64,000 nt of DNA. Source: Lunularia cruciata. Its lineage: Eukaryota; Streptophyta; Marchantiopsida; Lunulariales; Lunulariaceae. Made by a program: the position numbers and the translations under genes. This document shows positions 10,048 to 20,464 of this stretch, piece by piece. The notes beneath the pieces are model-generated. The model had not been told where the DNA came from. It worked only from the letters and a program-made list of their open reading frames with translations, and did no database searches. The DNA lies in the NCBI GenBank assembly GCA_948567375.1, contig OX419758.1, forward strand, positions 5,647,001-5,711,000. Direction: 5' to 3'. Each line of letters opens with the position of its first letter. The stretch's first letter is position 1.

Positions 10048-13000
10048 CTACCTTCTATGGTACATCTTCAACTTATCATGGTTAATCCTATCAAAGTGTC
10101 TTCCTCCCAACTCCTTGAGATCATAGGTGTAATTGCCCCACACCTTCTCTACTATGAAAGGTCCAAAGTACTTAGGCAAAAACTTCTTTTGCACTCTCTT
10201 GAATCGAATGGAATCAAACAACATTACCCAATCACCTTCTTTGAAAGGCTCCACCTTCTTCTTGCCTTGCCTCTTGTCATAGCTCTCCTTTTGTTTCCTT
10301 TGGGCTTGCTCCACTCGAACCATAGCAACGGCTCTTGCCTCTTCCAACTCCATGAGTTGATCCTTCCTTGACTTCCCTACATCACTTCCTTGTGCTTTCT
10401 TCAATCTCCTATGAATGCTTTGGAAGGTAGGAAGATCAAAGTGAATAGGTAAGGTAGACTCAATACCATACACCAATTGGAATGGAGAATATCCAGTGGA
10501 AGTCTTCATGGTTGTCCTATACTCCCACAAAACTGCATGAATCCTCTTGTCCCAATGATGTTTAGCCCCCTCCATTTCTGCATCTTTGGCCAACATCATG
10601 CACAAGGTCTGATTGGTTCTCTCTGCCAAGCCATTGGAATTTGGCTTATAGGATGTAGTAACTCTATGTGTGATAGAGAAATGTCGTAGCATGGCTGTAG
10701 TAATGCTTCCTGTAAACTCTCCTCCTCTATCAGAAACCAACTCCAAAGTGCATCCAAACCTAGTGATAATGCGTTCATAAAGAAATCTACCCACTTCATC
10801 TTCATTCTTGTCCCTCAATGGTCTAGCCTCAACCCACTTGGTAAGGTAATCAGTAACTACCACAATGTACCGATTGTTCCTTGGGGTTCTATTGAGAGGT
10901 CCTACAAAATCAATTCCCCACTTCTCAAAAGGTCCTAGCAATGGAATTGATCTAAGTGGTGGAGTGGATGTAGACTTTCTAGCAAAAGCTTGACAAACAT
11001 GACAAGTTTTGCAATAATCAAGACAATCCTTGAAAATCCCTCTCCAATGGTAACCTGCATCTAGAATCTTGAAAGCAGTCACCTTTCCTGCAAAGTGTCC
11101 TCCACATACTAAACCTTCATGAAACTCCTTTATGAGTAGGATAGACTCTTCCTTACCCACTGCTCTTCGAAGTAGACCATCTGCTCCTTGGTGAAAAAGA
11201 ATATCCTCCACCATTGTGTAAGGTCTAGATCTTGCTGCAAGGGCCTTCCTCTCCCTAGCATGCATCCCTTCTGGATAGTTACCTCTTGTCACAAAATCCA
11301 CAATCTCCTTGTACTCCATTGGAATCTCTTGAGTGACTGAGATTGTCATGAGCTCCTCATCCGGGAAGGAATCATCTACTGGCTCATCTCCATCATGATC
11401 ATAGGCTCTAGATAACAAATCAGCATTTGCATGTTTCTTTCCTGGCCTATCCTCAATTGTGTAGTCATACTCAGACAAGAGTATCATCCACCTTGCTAGT
11501 CTCCCTTCAACATTAGGCTTGTTGAAGATGTACTTCAAAGCCTTGTGATCCGTGACAATTGTGGCTTTCCCTCCAATCAAGTAGTGTCTAAACTTCTTGA
11601 GACCAAAGATCACTGCCAACCCTTCTCTCTCTGTGATAGAGTAGTTCTTCTCTGCTGAAACCATCTGCCTACTAGCATAAGCTATTGGATGATCATGCCC
11701 ATCTTGGTCTAATTGACTAAGAGTGCATCCTATAGCTACATTAGAAGCATCAGTGTAGAGGATGAAAGGCTTACTCCAATCAGGTTTAGCAAGAATTGGA
11801 GCTACAACAAGGGATTGCTTGAGCTCCTCAAAAGCTTTGAGAGCCTCCTTGTCTTCCAAAATCACCATGTAATCTACACCCTTCTTCATGTAGATGGTCA
11901 ATGCATAAGCCTTGTTGGAAAATGAGAAGATGAACCTCCTATAGTACCCAACCATTCCCAAGAATTGGCGTAACTTTGTCAAGCTTGAAGGGAATGGAAG
12001 GTCTGAGATTTTCCTCACCTTCTCAGGATCAACTTCTATTCCATCCTTGGAGATGATGTGCCCCAAAAGTAGACCTTCTTCACATCCAAAAATGCACTTC
12101 TCTGGGTTGAGTGATGCATTTGCCTCATCCAAGCGTTGCAAGACTTTGATTAGGTGCTCAAAGTGCTCCTCCTTGCTCCCATAGACACAAAAGTCATCAA
12201 TGAAATCTCTCACAAATTTCCCAATGAAAGGTTCAAATACCTTGTTCATGAACCGTTGGAATGTGGCTGGAGCATTGCAAAGCCCAAAAGGCATGACCTT
12301 GAAAGCGTAAGTTCCCCAAGGTGTGGTGAATGTGGTGAGTTGTTGATGCTCTGGTGCAATCTTTATTTGGTTATATCCACTATAACCATCTCCAAAACTG
12401 TACCTCTCATGACCTGCAACCTCCTCCAAGATCTCATCAATGAATGGCAATGGGTAGTAGTCCTTCTTGGTAACAGCATTAAGCTTCTTGTAATCCACAC
12501 ATACCAGAAGCTTGCCATTCTTTTTCTTCACAATGCCAATTGGAGACACCCATTCTGAATTCTCCACCTCAAAGATAAATCCAGCCTCCTTGAGCTTATC
12601 AATCTCCTCCTTCACAACCAAAGATATTGGTGGGCTAATGCGACGTTGCTTTTGGCGGATTGGTCTTGCATGTGACTCCACCTCTATCTTGTGCTCCTCC
12701 AAGGTGACTTCCTTCAAATCCTTGTAACTAAAAGCAAACACATGGATGAACTTGCGGAAAATCTCCTCAAATCTCACCTTCTCCTCCTTGGTAACATTTG
12801 GGCCATACTTGAGGGTAGATAACCTTCTCTCTACCTCCTCAAGTGTCAATGGTGATTTATCTGGGTCCTTCAAAACCTCTGGCTTAGGTGCAAAATCCAT
12901 AGCACACAAGGGATACACATCTGAATCAGATTCAGATTCATCTTCCTCCGTGGAAGTCTCCTCTTCCATGCTTGTGTCCACACCTGAAGCTCCTTCTTCA

Positions 13001-14874
13001 GAATCTGATTCCCAATAATTAGAAGATGGGGTATCTGAATGTGAAGTGTTGGTGGTGTTAGTCACAGGAACAGTGACTCTATGGTTTGATGGCCCAATCC
13101 TCAAGTACCCTTTGTGCCATCGATCAGTTGTGCGTGCTGCTCTCAACCATGGCCTCCCAAGAAGTAAGTCATAGCTTGAATCCTTCAAGACTTGGAAAGT
13201 CATGAGATTTTGAACTCCCATAACTGAAACTACCACCTTATCCATCACCCCTACTGGTCGAACTTGTTGCTTGTTTGCCATGCTCACCACAAATGTTGAA
13301 GGTCTTGAGGGTATCATACCCAACTTCTTCATCAACCTTTCTGACATGGCATTCACTGCTGATCCTCCATCAACCAATGCATCCTTGATGTTGTGACCAT
13401 TCACTCTCACATCAATCTTGGAGGCATATTCACAAGCCTCCCATGGTGCTGGCTTGGCATCCACCACCCCCATTGATACTGGAACTTTTGCCTTCTTCTT
13501 CTTCTTGCTCCTTGTAGAACTCAAACCACCTCTAAGCTCCTTTCTCAAGGTAGGGTTCAAAGCAATTAATTGGCCCACTGTGATGTTAGCCTTGTGACTA
13601 CCAACATCCTCCAACACATTGTAGTTCCATTGTTGCTTTGAGATCAAGAAGTCCTCCATCCCCAACTTCTTCCTTGGAGTCTTTGTTGTTGATGGTGTTG
13701 AGGTGCGAGTGCTCCTAGTAGACATAGGAGTATCCTTGCTTGAAGTAAATCCTTGAGAAGAGTGAACATCCTCTGCAAAACGAGCTCTCTTCTTCTCTTG
13801 TGCCAAAAGCTCCAAATTAAGACCCTTGGAGTTTGAGCACTCTCCCTTCTCATACTTGCTCTCAACCACATCTATGGATGCTATCCCCTTACCTTTGTTG
13901 GGATTAGGAGCCACTTGGGTTTCACTACCTCCCTCTTTCCCTCTATTGGCTCCCTCATAACCCCTTCCTCCATGGTAAGTGGAATTTGGGCAATTCCTTT
14001 GGATATGGCCTCTTCCTCCACAACCAAAACAATTTCTATCATTGAAATTGTTGGCTGGTTGGCCTCCTCTATATGGATAGTTTCCATAACTCCTAGGTCC
14101 TCTCCCTACATTCTGATCCACCTCTCTCTTCTCCCATAGTTGCACCACATTGATCTTGAGATCCGCAAGTTGTTCTGTGATGGTTTGGAGTGGATCTTTT
14201 GGTGGAGGTGCAAGAATTGGAGCAACTACTACTTGTGGTGCAACCCTTGTCACCAAAGTATCAGAAGTTCCACCATACTTGTAGCCTTGAGGAGGATGCA
14301 CAACCTCCTTCACCACCAAATCACTCTCATCCCCTTCCAAACTCTCCTCCATACGAATTGCGATCTTGATAGCTTCAACCTTGGAAGAAGGTTTCTCATA
14401 TCTCACCTTGCTTCTAATTTGTGGTCTCAATCCTCCCACAAAATTCTTGGTGAGCATGGCCCCTATGCCAATCATTGTAGTCTCCACATCATCCCCACCC
14501 TTCCTCAACACTATGCGAAATCTGGACTCCAACTTTTCCACTCTTTCCACATAGACCCTCACTTTCTCTCCATCTCCTTGCTTGAGAAATGTAACCTCAC
14601 TCATCAATCTCTCATAACTCTCATCAGGAAGAAAGTTCTCAATGAGTGCTGAAGTCAAAGTCTCCCAAGACTCCTCTTCCCCCTCTCTCCTCTCTCTCTT
14701 TTGGTATTCTGACTCATACCATGTAAGTGCTGCATCCTCAAAGAAATCTGGTAATAATGAGGCCCACTCATTCTTCCTCCTCTCATTGTTTCCTATGCAA
14801 GCTCTCTTGAAGTCTCTCACAAAGGCCTCCACATCTTCTCCATCCTTGCCAAAGAAAACCGGAAGTTTCCCCAT
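10048..14874 (-). CDS. Element B gag-pol polyprotein, intact frame (1608 aa)
   Basis: A single uninterrupted frame coding the retrotransposon capsid and replication enzymes. Gag fills residues 1 to about 400 with a CCHC zinc knuckle at 282-295 (CFGCGGRGHIQRNC). An aspartic protease follows with DGGS at 502-505. An acidic Ser/Asp/Glu-rich linker spans about 610-655. Reverse transcriptase covers roughly 750-960 with FIDD at 891-894, and RNase H has TDAS at 1041-1044. Integrase follows with an N-terminal His/Cys zinc site (CKTCHVC), then the conserved acidic residues in DFVG, SDRGGEF and NGLAER contexts. The C-terminus has a GPF-type module and no chromodomain. Gag and pol share one frame, so no frameshift signal is needed. 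The start is the ATG giving MGKLPVFF, conserved in A and C. Confidence 0.95.
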   Translation of the reverse strand: MGKLPVFFGKDGEDVEAFVRDFKRACIGNNERRKNEWASLLPDFFEDAALTWYESEYQKRERREGEEESWETLTSALIENFLPDESYERLMSEVTFLKQGDGEKVRVYVERVEKLESRFRIVLRKGGDDVETTMIGIGAMLTKNFVGGLRPQIRSKVRYEKPSSKVEAIKIAIRMEESLEGDESDLVVKEVVHPPQGYKYGGTSDTLVTRVAPQVVVAPILAPPPKDPLQTITEQLADLKINVVQLWEKREVDQNVGRGPRSYGNYPYRGGQPANNFNDRNCFGCGGRGHIQRNCPNSTYHGGRGYEGANRGKEGGSETQVAPNPNKGKGIASIDVVESKYEKGECSNSKGLNLELLAQEKKRARFAEDVHSSQGFTSSKDTPMSTRSTRTSTPSTTKTPRKKLGMEDFLISKQQWNYNVLEDVGSHKANITVGQLIALNPTLRKELRGGLSSTRSKKKKKAKVPVSMGVVDAKPAPWEACEYASKIDVRVNGHNIKDALVDGGSAVNAMSERLMKKLGMIPSRPSTFVVSMANKQQVRPVGVMDKVVVSVMGVQNLMTFQVLKDSSYDLLLGRPWLRAARTTDRWHKGYLRIGPSNHRVTVPVTNTTNTSHSDTPSSNYWESDSEEGASGVDTSMEEETSTEEDESESDSDVYPLCAMDFAPKPEVLKDPDKSPLTLEEVERRLSTLKYGPNVTKEEKVRFEEIFRKFIHVFAFSYKDLKEVTLEEHKIEVESHARPIRQKQRRISPPISLVVKEEIDKLKEAGFIFEVENSEWVSPIGIVKKKNGKLLVCVDYKKLNAVTKKDYYPLPFIDEILEEVAGHERYSFGDGYSGYNQIKIAPEHQQLTTFTTPWGTYAFKVMPFGLCNAPATFQRFMNKVFEPFIGKFVRDFIDDFCVYGSKEEHFEHLIKVLQRLDEANASLNPEKCIFGCEEGLLLGHIISKDGIEVDPEKVRKISDLPFPSSLTKLRQFLGMVGYYRRFIFSFSNKAYALTIYMKKGVDYMVILEDKEALKAFEELKQSLVVAPILAKPDWSKPFILYTDASNVAIGCTLSQLDQDGHDHPIAYASRQMVSAEKNYSITEREGLAVIFGLKKFRHYLIGGKATIVTDHKALKYIFNKPNVEGRLARWMILLSEYDYTIEDRPGKKHANADLLSRAYDHDGDEPVDDSFPDEELMTISVTQEIPMEYKEIVDFVTRGNYPEGMHARERKALAARSRPYTMVEDILFHQGADGLLRRAVGKEESILLIKEFHEGLVCGGHFAGKVTAFKILDAGYHWRGIFKDCLDYCKTCHVCQAFARKSTSTPPLRSIPLLGPFEKWGIDFVGPLNRTPRNNRYIVVVTDYLTKWVEARPLRDKNEDEVGRFLYERIITRFGCTLELVSDRGGEFTGSITTAMLRHFSITHRVTTSYKPNSNGLAERTNQTLCMMLAKDAEMEGAKHHWDKRIHAVLWEYRTTMKTSTGYSPFQLVYGIESTLPIHFDLPTFQSIHRRLKKAQGSDVGKSRKDQLMELEEARAVAMVRVEQAQRKQKESYDKRQGKKKVEPFKEGDWVMLFDSIRFKRVQKKFLPKYFGPFIVEKVWGNYTYDLKELGGRHFDRINHDKLKMYHRR

Positions 14875-14942
14875 CTTAACCCCTCACTATCTTTCTTTTC
14901 TCTTAATTTTTTTTTTCTCTTTTCTTTTCTCTCACTCTATTA

Positions 14943-15107
14943 CTAATAGAGTATATACATGACTAACACCATCTGAGAATAATCCACTCTAGGGAACACA
15001 AAAGGTTCAGGTTGCTCCAAGATTTCTATAGCAACATCAAATCCTAGAGTGCATATTAATCTAACTCTCATGGATAGTTTATCCATAAGTTGAAAGATTA
15101 TCTCCAT
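14943..15107 (-). CDS. Element B leader mini-ORF 2 (54 aa)
   Basis: Uninterrupted and almost identical to 2351-2515 in A. The ATG again lies two bases after the ORF0 stop. The PFVFP and YILY tail is conserved. Function is unknown. Confidence 0.45.
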   Translation of the reverse strand: MEIIFQLMDKLSMRVRLICTLGFDVAIEILEQPEPFVFPRVDYSQMVLVMYILY

Positions 15108-15109
15108 CA

Positions 15110-15583
15110 CTAATCTTGAGAACTAGCTGATGAAGGTGGTAGTATTTCTGTAGCTGTACTAAGACTCTCTCCAAGATCCTTCACCAAAGTTTCCAAAAGT
15201 GCTTTTACTCCACTACACTCATGTCCTTTTGGAAGTCCTTCAACTCCACAAACCTCACACAACTCCTTGGTCTTAGATCTTCTCCCTCCCAATCTTGGTG
15301 AAGAAGGTCCAACATGCAAACCCAAGTCAAGTAAGCCTCTCCTTTCCCTCAATCTCTTGCTCTCAAAGGTCAATGGACATGAACTTGCCTTATGTCCCTT
15401 CTCTCCACATAGAAAGCACTTAGACTCACTCTTTCCTCCAAGTGGTGTAGGTTTTTGGATCCTCTCAACACTCTCTTCAAATTCTATTGTAAACTCTCTT
15501 TTCCTCAAATCCACCCCTACAATCACCTCAAACCCTTGGGGAACCTTGCATAATCTCAATTTCCACTCTTGATGACCCTCCAT
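15110..15583 (-). CDS. Element B ORF0: zinc-knuckle protein (157 aa)
   Basis: Intact counterpart of the A ORF at 1875-2348, with both Cys/His clusters conserved. An in-frame ATG further upstream would add eight residues, but the MEGHQEW start is the one shared by all three copies. It lies upstream of gag-pol in another frame, so it needs its own initiation or a spliced mRNA. Likely a nucleic-acid-binding accessory protein, inferred from the zinc knuckle alone. Confidence 0.7.
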   Translation of the reverse strand: MEGHQEWKLRLCKVPQGFEVIVGVDLRKREFTIEFEESVERIQKPTPLGGKSESKCFLCGEKGHKASSCPLTFESKRLRERRGLLDLGLHVGPSSPRLGGRRSKTKELCEVCGVEGLPKGHECSGVKALLETLVKDLGESLSTATEILPPSSASSQD

Positions 15584-16231
15584 GTTCCCAAAGATGAATC
15601 TAAACACTCAAACATGCTTTTTGTTGATCTCAAACTTCTCATGCATGAGATCTCCACTCTGCAGAATTGACCCTTCCTCACAATGTCACTCAAATCTCCA
15701 AACGAATATGTCACAGTCCTCTGAAATTTTCCACACTTGATCACAACTCTAGGGCATCCCTCCCTGCAAAATTTTAGATCTTTTCATCGAGCCATTTGGC
15801 CTAGACACCTTTCTATTCAGCACCCATATTTCAGATTTGGTCTGAAAACCACCCCCCTCACTTCAAAAACTCATAACGCACTGCGCAAAAATGATCTCTC
15901 TCTAATTTTTGTGGCACCAGGTAGGATACAGCGCACTGAATTTTCTTGGAAATTTTCAGGACAATTCACTAAAAATTGAAGAAATGGCAGACTCTGTACA
16001 ATTTTCCAGAGAGCATGCAGTTGCGGGAGCACTTTACCCTATCAACTTTCAAAAATTCTAGCCCAGTGCGCATAGAAGCTCTCTCAATAATTTCAAGTGT
16101 GCTAACTGAAAGATAACCCAAGCTATCATGTGTAGAAATCTCAAGTCCAGATCTCAAACTTGAGATTTTGCCCAAAATCACCTTAATCCCCAAAATCTGC
16201 AATCCACCTCACACAATCTCTCCAATTCCTC

Positions 16232-16402
16232 TCATGTGTACAAGATGTACAAAATCACCTCAAAGACATCATAATGAACTACAGGGTATACAAATGGATC
16301 TTGGTTCTCTAACATAAGTTCAGCCCTCTCCTCTCCTAATGTTCTCTCCAAGTGAGCTCTCATAGCCTCCTTCTGCCTAATGTAGAATTGGACGCGGAAC
16401 AT
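16232..16402 (-). CDS. Element B leader mini-ORF 1 (56 aa)
   Basis: Intact counterpart of 1057-1227, starting just after the primer-binding site. The ATG and stop positions are conserved with A. No domain is recognised. Confidence 0.4.
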   Translation of the reverse strand: MFRVQFYIRQKEAMRAHLERTLGEERAELMLENQDPFVYPVVHYDVFEVILYILYT

Positions 16403-16422
16403 TATCTTGCCTTCTAGAGAGG

Positions 16423-16439
16423 TCCCGGCAATGGAACCA
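16423..16439 (-). other. Primer-binding site, tRNA-Asp-like (element B)
   Basis: On the minus strand it reads TGGTTCCATTGCCGGGA, four bases inside the 5' LTR end. It is a close relative of the plant tRNA-Asp primer site. Confidence 0.65.
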
Positions 16440-16443
16440 AAAA

Positions 16444-17122
16444 TGTGAGCCGGCCTGTCTCTCACTCAGGATGAACCTCTGATGGCTATTATGGTAGCGC
16501 ACCATGGACTAAGAAGGCAAGGAACCCCAACTCCATCATACTCCTCCAAGGCTAACACTCCAAGACTCAAGACATTGCTCACTAGAGAACTCAATGAGAG
16601 AGAGATAGTTGCAAATGAAAGGATGATGAGTACCTCCTCACTCGTTGTTTATATACTTGTGAAATAGTTACGTACCAAAGTTACTAATTACCGTAGTAAC
16701 TCAAGTTACTAGACTAAAAGTCAAGTAAAGTCAAAAAGTAGAAAGGAATATCCATTCACATGGGCATATTCCCCTTATCTTGACCCAACCCCTAAAGCAA
16801 GGATTCCTTCACATGGGCTATCCTTGGACTAAATAAGAATCCAAAACAAAAAGGCTTGCGGGCCCAAGAGTTCTCAACTCTTTCCCCAAAGCCAAACACC
16901 TAGGAATAATACCAAGTCAACACACTAAAATCCAAAATAGTGGTGCTCATCTTTTCTACTTCCTCTAAAGTAAGGTCCCATCTATCTTAGCTATGACTAA
17001 CTTTAGCTAACCATGACTAATATAGAACCATCCTTTATCTCTATATAAATAATATCTCTTAAGTACTTGTAATACCAAGCTAAATATCACAATACCACAC
17101 ACATGCACAAATGGGTGTTACA
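16444..17122 (-). repeat. Element B 5' LTR
   Basis: 679 bp, TGTAACACC...GGCTCACA on the minus strand, with the TATATAAA box seen in the other G LTRs. Differences from the 3' LTR seen by eye include single bases near 16644, 16791, 16811 and 16832. Confidence 0.95.
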
Positions 17123-17908
17123 GCACTATCTACACCTTCAATTTGTAACCCATGTTCCCATAATCTCTCATGTTACTAACCCAAAGACCCTTATAGTCTG
17201 ATCTTGCATTTTGGGTTTATTCACTATTGCTATTTCTCTTTTAATTCTATCATATCTTCAATCAGAACTGAAATTGAAGTAATGGGTATTCTAAATATCT
17301 TCTTTCCTTACTCTAACTTCCTCTAACGCCTTTGGCAAGATTCTTAAGTCATCTTTATTGCACTCCGAGGTCCCACTATCTCAAATACAGTCATCTTCGT
17401 CTTGAGGTGAAGAAGCTTCTAACCCAAAGTTGTGTAAACCTGAAGTCCGAAGTCCAAAGTCTCAAGTCCAAAGTCCAAAGATATCAACCTGAAGATACTA
17501 ACGTACTATGTACATCTACTCCCAAAACTTCAAATATTTGTAACTTCTTCTACAGACCTCCAAACTTTGCGATTTGGGTGGTAACAGAAAGCTCTAAACA
17601 AGACGCTTCCAACGAAATATAGCACGCTTGATTTAAACTTGTGAACATTGAGATATAGCCCCCACAAGAATCTTGACCTGTAACTTCCATTCCTCCTTCG
17701 GGTTTGTCCTCCTTCGGGTTTGCCCTCCTTCGGGTTTGCCCTCCTTCAACCTTGGCTGAGTCCGTCTTCATCTGACACAAAGTCAACTTCCTTAGGTTTA
17801 ATCAAAAGATAAATTTCCTCTCATTTCTTCTCCATTTGGTTTCAATTTGGTTTCAGCAAGGCACTTCTTCTTCAAAACTTGTCCAAAATGAAAAATGTAT
17901 GTAACACA
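17123..17908. repeat. Right part of element E, with minisatellites
   Basis: Contains the last part of the ~165-bp repeats, a short 'aagtccaaagt' repeat at 17439-17480, and a 17-bp minisatellite (CCTCCTTCGGGTTTG core, about 3.5 copies) at 17692-17750. Ends at GTAACACA where G0 resumes. No gene is seen. Confidence 0.6.
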
Positions 17909-18205
17909 AAGGAAGCAAGAGCAGTTGCTATGGTTTGAGTAGAGCAAGCCCTAAGGAAACAAAATGAGAGCTATGACAAGAGGTAAGGCAAGAAGAAGGT
18001 GGAGCCCTTCAAAGAAGGTGATTGGGTAATGTTGTTATATTCCATTCAAATCAAGAGAATGCAAAAGAAGTTTTTGCATAAGTACTTTGGACCTTTCATA
18101 GTGAAGAAGGTCTGGGGCAATTACAACTATGATTTCAAGGATTTTGGAAGATGATACTTGGATAAGATTAACAATGATAAGCTGAAGATGTATCATAGAA
18201 GGTAG
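17909..18205 (+). pseudogene. G0 pol 3' end
   Basis: Continues the G0 integrase C-terminal region up to the homologue of the terminal MYHRR and stop at 18203-18205. It matches A 7110-7406, with stops and substitutions. Confidence 0.85.
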
Positions 18206-18252
18206 AGAGACCTTCACTTTGAGGATAAAGTGAAATCTTAGTCCAAGGGTAA

Positions 18253-18930
18253 TGTACCACCTATTTGTGCATGTGTGATAAATATAGTGATATTGTGATA
18301 ATGTGATTAATAGTTTGGTATTACAAATACTTGAGAGAAATTATTTGTATAGAGATAAAGGATAGTTCTACATTAGTCATGATTAGCTAAAGTTAGTCAT
18401 AGCTAAGATAGAGGGGACCTTACTTTAGAGGAATTGGAAAAGATGAGCACCACTATTTTGGATTCTAATGTATTGACTTGATATTATTCCTAGGTGTTTG
18501 GCTTTGAGGAAAGAGTTGAGAACCCTTGGACCTACAAGCCTTTTGTTTTGGATTCTTCCATAGTCCAAGGATAGCCCATGTGAAGGAATCCTTGACTTAA
18601 TGGTTGGGTCAAGATAAGACCACATGCTTAGGCAAATATTCTGATGAGGATGGATATTCCTTTAGAATTTATGATTTTATTTGACTTTTAGCCTAGTAAT
18701 TTGAGTTCCTCAAGTAATAAGTAACTTTGGTGCATAATTATTTCACAAGTATATAAACTATGGATGAGGAAGTACTCATTATCCTTTTATTTGAGCAATG
18801 GTTTGAGTCTTGGAATGTTAGCCTTAGAGGAGTATGATGGAGTAGGGGTTTCCTTGTCTTCTTAGTTCAGGGTGCGCTACCATAATAGTCATCAGAGGTT
18901 CATCTTGAGTGAAAGATAGACAAGCTCACA
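18253..18930 (+). repeat. G0 3' LTR
   Basis: Diverged G-family LTR from TGTACCACC to AAGCTCACA. It is preceded by a polypurine-like tract (CCAAGGGTAA, 18243-18252). Its partner LTR and the other target duplication are outside the window. D1 sequence starts immediately after. Confidence 0.85.
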
Positions 18931-19592
18931 TACCTCATTTACAACTATTACTTCTTCTAGAGTGTAGCAAAGTGCACCATACCATGTTGGCTATCAAAGA
19001 CAAAGTGGACATCCTTGATCTTATGGAGTAGGTGGAGGGCCTAGTGCACCTAGATCCTTACCTTCATTTGGGTCAATTGCAACAAATCAGTAGTGGCTTG
19101 TTGGACTTGTAATGGACCTTACCACAAGAGAGAGTGCACCCAAAGTAGCGGGCATGATACCTGTAGAGCACCATAGCCAACCTAGAGTTAATGTGACCAT
19201 TGCCGCAGATTTGGTCATACTACTAACCAATGGTTTGACATTCACCCAAGGTTATGGAGTGGTAGGGCTGTTGTGGCAAGTAGTAGAGGAGCCCCAAATC
19301 ATGGAGGACAAGGTGGTAGAGGACCAACACCTAATAGGGGCCCCAATACTTGCCATTGCTTTTGATACAACCATGGCTACTTGGATTGAGCAATTGAAGA
19401 AGAGATTAGCTAGCATGGCTATAGCCCAAAGGAGATAATATTTAGTTGCCAAGGCTTCCACTACATATGTTGGTGATAGGAATATCTTGGAATTCATGTA
19501 TGGATGAACACAAGTAGATGCATATACTAAAGTAACTAGGAGTGCATTACATGCTCTTGAGCTTAGAGGATCATCATTGGAGTTGGACCCAT
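18931..19592 (+). pseudogene. D1: gag zinc-knuckle region fragment
   Basis: Homologous to D2 30085-30745 and clearly collinear with it. Two retroviral-type Cys/His knuckles can still be seen (near 19099-19140 and 19190-19230), with stops between them. D1 is interrupted at 19592 by D2 and continues at 37217, where the join restores the collinear reading. The 5' part of D1 must lie left of the window, beyond G0. Confidence 0.8.
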
Positions 19593-19736
19593 TGTCACAC
19601 CATTTGTAGTGTCGCATCTAGATTGCTTGGACATTGGAGTTGCAATGATAGTAATTAGAGTTATTTTAGCAATTTCTCAAAGACTACTTTTTGACGGTCA
19701 GATTTCATGTTTGGGGTATTGACTTCACGATGGGGC
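19593..19736 (+). repeat. D2 left LTR, first part
   Basis: Starts TGTCACACC and matches 36640-36784. It is cut at 19736 by element C and resumes at 27552. Relative to the full LTR at 36535-37111 it lacks the first ~105 bp. Confidence 0.8.
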
Positions 19737-20415
19737 TGTGAGCCGGCCTGTCTCTCACTCAAGATAAACCTCTGATGGCTATTATGGTAGTGTACCATGG
19801 ACTAAGAAGGCAAGGAACCCCAACTCCATCATACTCCTCCAAGGTTAACACTCCAAGAATCAAGACATTGCTCACTAGAGAACTCAATGAGAGAGAGATA
19901 GTTGCAAAGGAAAGGATGATGAGTACTTCCTCACCCCTTGTTTATATACTTGTGAAATAGTTACGTACCAAAGTTACTAATTACGGTAGTAACTCAAGTT
20001 ACTAGACTTAAAGTCAAGTAAAGTCAAAAAGTAGAAAGGAATATCCATTCACATGGGCATATTCCACTAAGCATGTGGTCTTATCTTAACCAACCACTAA
20101 GTCAAGGATTCCTTCACATTAGCTATGCTTGGACTATAGAAGAATCCAAAACAAAAAGGCTTGCGGGCCCAAGAGTTCTCAACTCTTTCCTCAAAGCCAA
20201 ACACCTAAGAGTAATGCCAAGTCAACACACTAAAATCCAAAATAGTGGTACTCATCTTTTCTAAGGTCCCCTCTATCTTAGCTATGACTAAATTTATCTA
20301 ACCATGACTAATATAGAACCTTCCTTTATCTCTATATAAATAATATCTCTTAAAAGTACTTGTAATACCAAGCTAAATATCACAATACCATACACATGCA
20401 CAAATGGGTGTTACA
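19737..20415 (-). repeat. Element C 3' LTR
   Basis: 679 bp, homologous to the other G LTRs, with TATA box and TG...CA ends. The polypurine tract beyond it (20416-20426) is degraded. Confidence 0.92.
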
Positions 20416-20464
20416 TTTACACCCTGACTAAGTTTTCACTTTGTCCTCAAAGTGAAGGTCTCTC

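Larger units (their letters stand above)
9321..17122 (-). mobile_element. Element B: structurally complete, young G-family Ty3/gypsy element
   Basis: Minus-strand LTR retrotransposon with LTRs at 16444-17122 (5') and 9321-9999 (3'), each 679 bp. Reading by eye finds only about four differences between them, which indicates recent insertion. A 4-bp duplication gcac lies at 9317-9320 and 17123-17126. It carries a primer-binding site, mini-ORF 1, ORF0, mini-ORF 2, a single uninterrupted gag-pol and a polypurine tract. It sits inside element E, which sits inside G0. This is the reference copy used to judge damage in A, C and G0. Confidence 0.96.
8218..17908. mobile_element. Element E: solo-LTR-like insertion, split by element B
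   Basis: With B removed, E is about 1.9 kb. It starts TGTGACAACC and ends GTAACACA, so its ends are TG...CA with short inverted repeats. It interrupts G0 pol, and the flanks 8213-8217 (gagga) and 17909-17913 (aagga) look like a 5-bp target duplication with one mismatch. There is no coding capacity; a long frame at 8912-9325 comes from internal repeats. Three degenerate ~165-bp repeats lie at about 9065-9320 and 17127-17330, counted with B removed. A solo LTR of an otherwise unseen retroelement is the best reading; orientation is unknown. Confidence 0.55.

Noticed and set aside
13380-13395. DGGS instead of DSG or DTG in the G-family protease as an anomaly
   Set aside because: Variants of the DxG active-site triad with Gly in second place occur in plant Ty3/gypsy elements, so this alone is not remarkable.
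10048-14962. Many long frames on the strand opposite gag-pol, also in A and C
   Set aside because: They follow codon structure of the gag-pol frame, show no domains and shift with it; they are shadows.
16482-16667. Repeated 61-aa frames at 9359, 16482 and 19775
   Set aside because: They lie inside the LTRs on the strand opposite to the element and recur only because the LTRs recur.
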